Assembly (NCBI GenBank): GCA_022843485.1
Contig: JALHNM010000003.1
Coordinates: 207,871-271,870 of the forward strand
Length of the DNA stretch: 64,000 bases
Direction of reading: 5' to 3'
DNA from: Fimbriimonadaceae bacterium
Lineage (GTDB): Bacteria; Armatimonadota; Fimbriimonadia; Fimbriimonadales; Fimbriimonadaceae
Made by a program: the position numbers and the translations under genes. Positions 58,977 through 64,000 of this stretch are shown in pieces. How positions within the stretch are numbered: position 1 is the stretch's first letter; the number at the start of each line of letters is the position of its first letter. A model generated the notes under the pieces. It did no database searches and was not told the origin of the DNA. It was given only the letters and a program-made list of their open reading frames with translations.

Positions 58977-58982
58977 TATAAT
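58977..58982 (+). promoter_or_regulatory. TATAAT -10 box of cyclase-CRP operon
   Basis: A perfect TATAAT 60 bases before the cyclase ATG, with no convincing -35 at 16-18 bases. The predicted start of transcription (about 58989) falls inside the first TGTGA palindrome. Confidence 0.6.
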
Positions 58983-58984
58983 CG

Positions 58985-59000
58985 TGTGACCCCGGTCACA
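58985..59000 (+). promoter_or_regulatory. CRP-type operator 1 (TGTGA-N6-TCACA)
   Basis: TGTGACCCCGGTCACA matches the E. coli CRP half-sites exactly in both arms. It overlaps the predicted transcription start of the cyclase operon, a position that would repress. Confidence 0.75.
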
Positions 59001-59007
59001 TGGAAGG

Positions 59008-59023
59008 TGTGACCTAGGTCACA
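59008..59023 (+). promoter_or_regulatory. CRP-type operator 2 (TGTGA-N6-TCACA)
   Basis: TGTGACCTAGGTCACA, perfect and extended to an 18-bp palindrome (GTGTGACCTAGGTCACAC), centred 23 bp (about two helical turns) after operator 1 and 20 bases before the cyclase ATG. Confidence 0.78.
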
Positions 59024-59042
59024 CGGTCTCTCGGGGGCGGGG

Positions 59043-59804
59043 ATGTCGAGTCAGGAAAAGGCGGCCATCGTTGAGTCGGGCGCCGAACGCTTGTTCGGGG
59101 CGATCGCGATCACAGACGTCTATGGCTTCACCGCCGCGGTGAGCGAGGTCGAAGAGGAGGCCCTGATCCGTGTCCTGGGTGACCTCCGCGAGTTCACCGC
59201 GATCACAGGGCGGCACGGCGGCCGGGTCCTTGCCGATCGGGGTGACGGGCTCAAGCTGTTCTTCCCCAGCGCCGTCGAGGCGATGCGGGCCTCCCTCGAG
59301 ATGCAAGCGTTCGCGTTCGAGAGGAACCGGGCCGCTGGACCGGGCGACCGCAGGGTCCAGCACCGGATCGGCCTGCACGTCGGAGACGTCGCGACGCTCG
59401 GGGACGTGACGAGCGGGATGGCGGTCGCGGTCGCCGCCCGGCTGCAGGAGTTCGCGACGCCGGGCACCGTCGCCTACTCGCTCGAGGTCCACCGGGCCGT
59501 CGCCCAGGCCCTCCGGCTCAACGCCCGGTTCACCGGCTCGCAGCACTTCAAGAACCTCCCGTTCGGGGTGGGGACGTATCTCGCCCGGCCCGACGTGGAC
59601 ACGGCCTTCGACGACCTCGGCGAGAACGACATGGCCGCCATCAAGGGCGTGCTCCTCGAACGGCACAAGATCGACTGGGACAAGGCCGACCGGCTTCGGA
59701 AGGCGAGGCAGCGCACGATCCTTGGGCTCGCCGTTTTCTTCCTGATCGTCGCCCTCGCCAGCGTGATCGCCGCCGCCGACGGCCTCCGGGGGTTCCTGCC
59801 GTGA
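59043..59804 (+). CDS. class III nucleotide cyclase-like protein, C-terminally anchored
   Basis: 253 aa. An adenylate/guanylate cyclase homology domain fills residues about 18-185: metal Asp25 in AITDVYGFTAAVSE, metal Asp68 in DRGDGLKLFFPS, RIGLHVGDV, and the end motif with Arg133. The transition-state Asn expected in V-N-x-A-A-R is Ala129 (GMAVAVAARL), which may lower or alter activity. A single hydrophobic helix near the C-terminus (TILGLAVFFLIVALASVIAAA) makes it tail-anchored with the cyclase facing the cytoplasm. Its TGA overlaps the GTG of the CRP-like regulator gene, so the two are coupled. Preceded by two CRP-type operators. Confidence 0.85.
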   Translation: MSSQEKAAIVESGAERLFGAIAITDVYGFTAAVSEVEEEALIRVLGDLREFTAITGRHGGRVLADRGDGLKLFFPSAVEAMRASLEMQAFAFERNRAAGPGDRRVQHRIGLHVGDVATLGDVTSGMAVAVAARLQEFATPGTVAYSLEVHRAVAQALRLNARFTGSQHFKNLPFGVGTYLARPDVDTAFDDLGENDMAAIKGVLLERHKIDWDKADRLRKARQRTILGLAVFFLIVALASVIAAADGLRGFLP

Positions 59805-60496
59805 GCCTCGACCGCGGCCGGATCGTTGAGGTGCTGCGGCGATGCCCGCTCTTCGCCGGGCTCGAGGACGAACACCTCCTGGCACTCGCCGGCAAGTCGA
59901 GGGCGAAGACCTACGACCGGGACGACCACCTCTTCTGGACCGGCGACCCCGGTGGCACGATGTACGTCATCGCCTCGGGCCGGGTCTCGATCGAGAAGCA
60001 GGACTCCGACGACCGGGTGAAGACGATCAGCCTCCGCGGCCCGGGCGAAGTCATCGGCGAACTCTCGCTCTTCGTGGACGGCTCCCGCACCGCCGACGCT
60101 CGCGCCATCGAGTCGACTGGGGTCGTGATCGTGAACAGCGCCCAGGTCGACGAGTTCATCGACCTCAGCCCCCGCCTCGCCCGGAACGTCATCGAACTCC
60201 TCGCGACGAAGCTCGCCCAATCGACCGAGCGCTACTTGGAGGCCTCGAAAAAGCTCATCAACCGGATCGCAGAGCTCCTGGTCACCGAGTTGCGTCGGAC
60301 GAGCCAGAAGGACGAGCAGGGGCGGCGCATCCTTGCCGACTGCCCCTCGCAACAGGAGATCGCGGACCGGCTCAACTGTAGCCGCGAGCACGTCAACAAG
60401 GCCCTCCGCCAGCTCAAGGACGACGGGATCATCGAGACGCAGGGGAGGCGCCTGGTCGTCATCGACGCCCAGGCGCTCAAGTCCCTCGCCCCGTAA
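59801..60496 (+). CDS. CRP/FNR family cyclic-nucleotide-responsive regulator
   Basis: 231 aa. An N-terminal cNMP-binding domain holds the phosphate-binding cassette G86-E87-L-S-L-F...G-S-R96-T97-A-D-A-R-A, as in cAMP-binding CRP proteins. A long dimer helix follows, then a winged HTH (CPSQQEIADRLNCSREHVNKALRQLKDDG). In the recognition helix Arg195, Glu196 and Lys200 take the places of CRP Arg180, Glu181 and Arg185, which read TGTGA. No FNR cysteines. The GTG overlaps the cyclase stop (GTGA). The three perfect TGTGA-N6-TCACA palindromes nearby are its likely operators. Confidence 0.93.
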   Translation: MSLDRGRIVEVLRRCPLFAGLEDEHLLALAGKSRAKTYDRDDHLFWTGDPGGTMYVIASGRVSIEKQDSDDRVKTISLRGPGEVIGELSLFVDGSRTADARAIESTGVVIVNSAQVDEFIDLSPRLARNVIELLATKLAQSTERYLEASKKLINRIAELLVTELRRTSQKDEQGRRILADCPSQQEIADRLNCSREHVNKALRQLKDDGIIETQGRRLVVIDAQALKSLAP

Positions 60497-60500
60497 GGGC

Positions 60501-61481
60501 TCACCAGCCCTTCTTCCCCATGAGTTGGGTCAAGCGGCGCCGGGCCGAGTAGCGGTACCCGAACACCGACTCCGTGTCCGTGCCCAGCCGCTCGGCGAGC
60601 TCGGCGTCGGGAAGCGGGAGTTGGTCCCACTCAGCGACGTCGATCCCCGCGACCCGGCAGACCTCGTCGCGGTCCGCGACCCCAAGCTCCTCGAACAGCC
60701 GGACGTCGCCCAGGCCGTCCGCGTCACGCAGGTTGAGGAGCAGCGCGGCCCGGTGCTCCGGTTGGAGCGTCTGGATAGCGTCCCAGACGTCACCTAGGCG
60801 GGCCCTGAGCTCCACCCTGCGACCGGTCGAAGCCTCCGACCGGGCGACCAGGGTCTCGTCGAGCCCCTCCGCGGGCCGGTCGACCTCACCAAGGATTTGG
60901 GCGACGAGCCCCACCAAGGCATTCGTCTCCATCGGCCCGCCCGCGTGCTCGAGCACAGAAAGGACGGCCCGAACGAGCCGCTCGGCAGCCGAGCCCTCCG
61001 GGTCGCCCGCGATCGACGGGTCTCGCAGCAGATCGCCCAGGCGGGCAGGGTCGGCGCAGCGGCCCGTGCCGACATCCTTGGCGAGCCCGATCATCCGGCG
61101 GTTCGTCCGGTCAGACCGCCACTCGGCCAGGAGCGCCCCCTCGCCTTGGGCGAGGAAGCGGACTTTGGCGGAGAGGCGGGCCCTCCTGGGGTACTTCGCG
61201 CTCAGATAGGCGTTGACTTGGTGGCGGGCGACCGTGCGGGCATAAGCGCCCGCGCTCTCGATGGCCGTGAGCCCTTGACGAGACAGCTGGGCATAGGCCC
61301 GGGAGAAAGCTTCGGCAACGACTTCCACCACGTCTTGCGATTCCGTGCTCGTCGCCTCCATGCGTGACCGGACTTCGCGGTCCACGATACGCATGATCAA
61401 CTGAGCGAGGGCGTCGAGAGAACCGTCGGCTCGGCGTCCATTCCGGTTCGGGTCCTGCGAGTATTCGTGCCGGTTGGCCAT
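60501..61481 (-). CDS. atypical RNA polymerase sigma factor (sigma-70 family-like)
   Basis: 326 aa. Residues about 35-105 resemble sigma region 2 (AEAFSRAYAQLSRQGLTAIESAGAYARTVARHQVNAYLS), and about 230-320 resembles region 4: DVWDAIQTLQPEHRAALLLNLRD ... ELAERLGTDTESVFGYRYSARRRLTQLMG with a helix-turn-helix. Between them is an unusually long linker of about 120 residues, rich in Asp/Gly/Ala, so it is longer than ordinary ECF factors (about 180-200 aa). TACCAT ends 7 bases before the ATG, leaderless; a perfect CRP-type site lies about 66 bases upstream. No anti-sigma gene seen. Confidence 0.7.
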   Translation of the reverse strand: MANRHEYSQDPNRNGRRADGSLDALAQLIMRIVDREVRSRMEATSTESQDVVEVVAEAFSRAYAQLSRQGLTAIESAGAYARTVARHQVNAYLSAKYPRRARLSAKVRFLAQGEGALLAEWRSDRTNRRMIGLAKDVGTGRCADPARLGDLLRDPSIAGDPEGSAAERLVRAVLSVLEHAGGPMETNALVGLVAQILGEVDRPAEGLDETLVARSEASTGRRVELRARLGDVWDAIQTLQPEHRAALLLNLRDADGLGDVRLFEELGVADRDEVCRVAGIDVAEWDQLPLPDAELAERLGTDTESVFGYRYSARRRLTQLMGKKGW

Positions 61482-61488
61482 GCCCGGG

Positions 61489-61494
61489 ATGGTA
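61489..61494 (-). promoter_or_regulatory. TANNNT -10 box of sigma-factor gene (leaderless)
   Basis: TACCAT ends 7 bases before ATG 61481 on the minus strand; no ribosome site present. Confidence 0.55.
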
Positions 61495-61539
61495 CGACCA
61501 CCCCCCCGGGCCGACCAACCGAACCCGTCACACCCACCG

Positions 61540-61555
61540 TGTGACCCGGGTCACA
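61540..61555 (-). promoter_or_regulatory. CRP-type operator 3 upstream of the sigma-factor gene
   Basis: TGTGACCCGGGTCACA, a perfect TGTGA-N6-TCACA palindrome whose centre is about 66 bases upstream of the predicted start of the sigma-factor transcript. It lies in the gap after the M14 peptidase stop. The neighbouring GTCACACCCACCGTGTGAC adds a further inverted half-site pair. Confidence 0.72.
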
Positions 61556-61576
61556 CGCACGGAACACCGAGGCGAG

Positions 61577-63319
61577 TCAGACCGTCACCGACGCCCGCAC
61601 GAGCCCGGCCCGGTCGTGACGAGCCGTGAGCAAGAATGTCCCCGAACCTCGCACGACCCACTCGAACACGGCGAGGTCGTCGGTGGCGTCCATATGCCAT
61701 CCGAACCCGCTGGATGGCACGTCGCTCCAGCCCCGGAGCTGGGCGCGCTCCTGCCGGAGGTCGCCGCTCACGAGCCACTCCGGCGGCCCGAGCGTCGGCG
61801 ACCTCTCCTCGCCCTCGCGCACGATCTCGCCGATCACCCCCCGGCAGAGCTTCCGGTCCGCACCAAGCTTGGTCACGTTCGTCGGGAGCCACCCCGCGTT
61901 CTGCACGACGAGGCGGAGCCGGACGGTTCGGATGGCGGCGGGCTCTCCCTCGACCGGCTCGGTCCTGAGTTCCCGGATCGCGAGCCGCGGTCCTGTGGAA
62001 GCGTGCCAGATCGCCCAATCGGCGAGCGGCCCGACCTCCGCTTCGAGGAATTGGGGCGGGGGGTTCCGGAAGGCGAAGTGCGGGTCCCAGCCCCCGATCT
62101 CGACTCGGCCGAGTTGCGGGTGGTCGAACTCCCGCCAATCCTCGTACCCCTTGCCGTCTAGCTTCTCGTCGCTCCACCTCAGGAGCTTGACGTCGTCCTC
62201 GAACGGGTGGTCGCGGAACCAATCGATGTACTTGTAGTCCGTGATGCCCGCTTGGCGCTGCGGCGACCAGATCTCGACCGTCCACGCGTGCACCCCCCGA
62301 TGCTCGTACACCCAGTCGTCGAACACGCCGGTGATGACCTCCTTTGGGTGGTACTTGAACTCGTGGAAGTTGCTGATGGCTGGGTACCCGGTCATCGCGA
62401 AACCCTTGTCGCCGAGGGTCTTGTACGTCCAGAGGTCCTCGGGCGGGATCTCGTCGTCCGGCATCCGGCTCGGCGGCCGAAGCAGGACGCCACTGAAGGT
62501 GTGGAACGTCATCGCACCACAGATGTTCGGCCTGCTCGCGATAGCGTCGACGACGGCTCGCACTTCTGGCTCGCTCGTCGGGTAGGGCCCCGCGCCGTGC
62601 TGCTCGTGCTCGAGCCGCCAAGCGCTGGGGAAGTTCCGGTTCATGTCGAGCCCCTGCTTACGGCGGCGGCCGCGCATTGTGACCTGATCGAAGTTGTGGA
62701 AGAGCCCCTCGGGGAGGACCCGGTAGTACACGCCCCCCGTCTCGCCGGGCTCCCGGCGCTTGAGGAGGCGAGGCTCCTCCTCGGCGACCTTCCAGGGGCC
62801 GTTCGCGTCGGGGACCCGTACGCTCAGGATGCGTCCGTCCCCGTCGAGGTCGCCCGGCTCGAGCCCGTAGAGGTCGTCCTCGTCGTAGGGGTAGGGACGG
62901 GTGGAGGACCGGACGATGCGCGGCGGCTCCTCGAGCGCCCACTCCGCCCCGTCCGGGTTGAACCGCGGGACGAGGTAGAACGCCCGTTCCGCGAGCAGCC
63001 GTGGCACGTCCGTCCCGGACGTGGTCCCTCGGGCGTCCCGCCCGAGGGCTCCGTCGACGAGCTTGTGCAGGATCATCAGCACCGCCGTCGACGCGCTGAC
63101 CTCGCTCGCGTGGATGTTGCCGTCGCACCAGAACGCGGGCTTCTCCTCGGCCGGGCCGGTCGAGAAGTCCGTCACTGTGAGGAGCCAGATCTCCCGGCCC
63201 TCGTGGCTCTTGCCGATCGACTCGAGCCTCACCAGCCCGGGGTGCTCGTCGGCGTAGGACCGCAGGATGGCGGTCAGGTCGTCATAACGGTAGTAGCGGT
63301 CGAAACTGACCTCGGGCAT
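61577..63319 (-). CDS. M14 family zinc carboxypeptidase
   Basis: 580 aa. The N-terminal about 400 residues are a metallocarboxypeptidase: FWCDGNIHASEVSAST (His-x-x-Glu zinc ligands, about residues 69-72), PRFNPDGAEWAL (substrate-binding region), LDMNRNFPSAW (Asn-Arg), TFHTFSGVLLRPPSR (third zinc ligand His) and WTVEIWSPQ (catalytic Glu). A beta-rich C-terminal extension of about 170 residues follows (IRTVRLRLVVQNAGWLPTNVT). No signal peptide, so cytoplasmic. ATG with CATACT 6 bases upstream. Ends 22 bases before CRP-type operator 3. Confidence 0.93.
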   Translation of the reverse strand: MPEVSFDRYYRYDDLTAILRSYADEHPGLVRLESIGKSHEGREIWLLTVTDFSTGPAEEKPAFWCDGNIHASEVSASTAVLMILHKLVDGALGRDARGTTSGTDVPRLLAERAFYLVPRFNPDGAEWALEEPPRIVRSSTRPYPYDEDDLYGLEPGDLDGDGRILSVRVPDANGPWKVAEEEPRLLKRREPGETGGVYYRVLPEGLFHNFDQVTMRGRRRKQGLDMNRNFPSAWRLEHEQHGAGPYPTSEPEVRAVVDAIASRPNICGAMTFHTFSGVLLRPPSRMPDDEIPPEDLWTYKTLGDKGFAMTGYPAISNFHEFKYHPKEVITGVFDDWVYEHRGVHAWTVEIWSPQRQAGITDYKYIDWFRDHPFEDDVKLLRWSDEKLDGKGYEDWREFDHPQLGRVEIGGWDPHFAFRNPPPQFLEAEVGPLADWAIWHASTGPRLAIRELRTEPVEGEPAAIRTVRLRLVVQNAGWLPTNVTKLGADRKLCRGVIGEIVREGEERSPTLGPPEWLVSGDLRQERAQLRGWSDVPSSGFGWHMDATDDLAVFEWVVRGSGTFLLTARHDRAGLVRASVTV

Positions 63320-63325
63320 GCCCCG

Positions 63326-63331
63326 AGTATG
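63326..63331 (-). promoter_or_regulatory. -10 box (CATACT) of M14 peptidase gene
   Basis: CATACT ends 6 bases before ATG 63319 on the minus strand; no SD. Confidence 0.42.
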
Positions 63332-63353
63332 CCGGATCGGGCCCGCTCGCCTC

Positions 63354-63893
63354 TCACCCGACGGCCTTGGGCGACTTCTTCTTGGCCTTGGGGGCTTTCG
63401 CGGGCTTTCCGTCCTTCGCGGGCTTGGGGGCGGGCGGGAGCCCGGCTTCGCCGTGGCCGAGGGTGGCTCGGAGCATCCAGATCGTCTTCCGGTGGGCGTT
63501 CATGCGCTGGGTCATGAGGTCCTCGGTCGATTCGTCGTCCTCTTCGTCGGCGACGTGGGCGCACTCGTGGACCCGGGCAAGGACGGCCTCGTGCGACTCG
63601 AGAAGGTCGCCGACCATCTGGGTGGCCCCGAGGCTCGAGTCGCCCTCCGACAGGCGGGTCAGGGCGAGGTACTCGGCCATCGTGGCCGGGGCGAGACCCC
63701 CGAGGTTCCGAAGCTGCTCCGCGATCCCGTCGATGGCCAAGGCGAGCTCGGCGTACTGCTCCTCGAACATCGCGTGGAGCGAGTGGAAGTTCATCCCCAC
63801 CACGTTCCAGTGGTAGTTCTGACTCTTGAGCTGAAGGACGTAAGTGTCGGCCAACACGCCGCACAGGCACTCAGCGATGCGCTTCGCGTCCAT
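63354..63893 (-). CDS. dps: DNA-protection ferritin-like protein Dps
   Basis: 179 aa. QLKSQNYHWNVVGMNFHSLHAMFEEQYAELALAIDGIAEQLRNLGGLAP holds the di-iron site of Dps at the dimer interface (His31 in NYHWNV, His/Asp/Glu in the HxxxxFEExYxxL and AxDxIAE pattern). A four-helix bundle core is followed by a C-terminal tail of about 35 residues rich in Lys, Ala and Pro (PKPAKDGKPAKAPKAKKKSPKAVG), a likely DNA-binding extension. TAAACA lies 6 bases before the ATG. Same strand and 34 bases from the M14 gene. Confidence 0.93.
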   Translation of the reverse strand: MDAKRIAECLCGVLADTYVLQLKSQNYHWNVVGMNFHSLHAMFEEQYAELALAIDGIAEQLRNLGGLAPATMAEYLALTRLSEGDSSLGATQMVGDLLESHEAVLARVHECAHVADEEDDESTEDLMTQRMNAHRKTIWMLRATLGHGEAGLPPAPKPAKDGKPAKAPKAKKKSPKAVG

Positions 63894-63922
63894 GCGGCGT
63901 GTTTACCCGATCGGGCGGGGCC

Positions 63923-64000
63923 TTACCAGCGGCCGCCGCCGCCGCCACCGCCGCGACCGCCACGACCGCGGTCGTCGCGACCCCGGCCGCCGCCACCGCC
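63923..64000 (-). CDS. C-terminal tail of a Gly/Arg-rich protein (runs off window)
   Basis: Only the last 25 codons are present: Gly-rich repeats with Arg and Asp (GRGRDDRGRGG, then six Gly) ending in R-W and TAA. Such RGG-like tails are typical of bacterial RRM-type RNA-binding proteins and some RNA helicases; RNA binding is an inference from composition. Upstream sequence lies outside the window. Confidence 0.6.
   Translation of the reverse strand, partial: GGGGGRGRDDRGRGGRGGGGGGGRW

Overview
This 64 kb window is GC-rich chromosomal DNA from a free-living diderm bacterium. It carries one 16S rRNA gene, one tRNA and about 58 protein genes. Apolipoprotein N-acyltransferase and lipobox proteins point to an outer membrane. 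The many large prepilin-like proteins, the EUB338-III-type 16S probe site and the general gene style make Armatimonadota (Fimbriimonadales-like) my best guess. That is an inference from pattern only; a 16S search would settle it. I see no insertion sequence, prophage, CRISPR array or integron, so most of the window looks like stable core chromosome.

Layout. 1-9.9 kb (minus strand): an operon of a prepilin peptidase, four pseudopilin-like proteins of rising size (291, 696, 780 and 1087 aa) and the start of a further exported protein. 9.9-16.8 kb: an RNA methyltransferase, a ferredoxin-NADP reductase, an SDR enzyme, an HD-GYP protein, a Clp1-like protein without a P-loop, a histidine phosphatase and Lnt. 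16.8-24.1 kb: tRNA-Ser(UGA), a DUF4332 protein, MutS, GpsA, FolK and two GspF/PilC-type membrane proteins. 24.1-26.5 kb: a degenerate Doc-like gene and a solitary 16S rRNA gene with its own promoter and terminator. 26.6-33.6 kb: rhomboid protease, PnuC flanked by long inverted palindromic repeats, M42 peptidase, an esterase-like hydrolase, threonine aldolase and a YprB-like nuclease. 33.6-37.4 kb: CcmE (Cys variant), CcmF, PanD and PyrE, tightly packed. 37.4-40.4 kb: uncharacterised exported and membrane proteins and a lipid kinase. 40.4-44.6 kb (minus): a cell-envelope polysaccharide operon (dCMP deaminase, WecA-like, WecB, UppP) ending in Pth. 44.7-55.7 kb: secreted subtilase, two cyclophilins, GlpX, YceI, a Bax-inhibitor-like protein, AroA, another pseudopilin, a MarR regulator and two tiny helical proteins. 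55.8-64 kb: S9 peptidase, GNAT, a class III cyclase-like protein coupled to a CRP-like regulator, an atypical sigma factor, M14 carboxypeptidase, Dps and the tail of a Gly/Arg-rich protein.

Two patterns tie the window together. First, many genes have a TANNNT (or CATAAT-like) -10 element ending only 6-9 bases before the start codon with no Shine-Dalgarno sequence, which implies widespread leaderless mRNAs; other genes have normal leaders and AGGAG-type sites. Second, the cyclase/CRP pair is surrounded by three perfect TGTGA-N6-TCACA palindromes, two just downstream of the cyclase -10 box and one upstream of the sigma-factor gene. This suggests a compact, self-regulating cyclic-nucleotide circuit.
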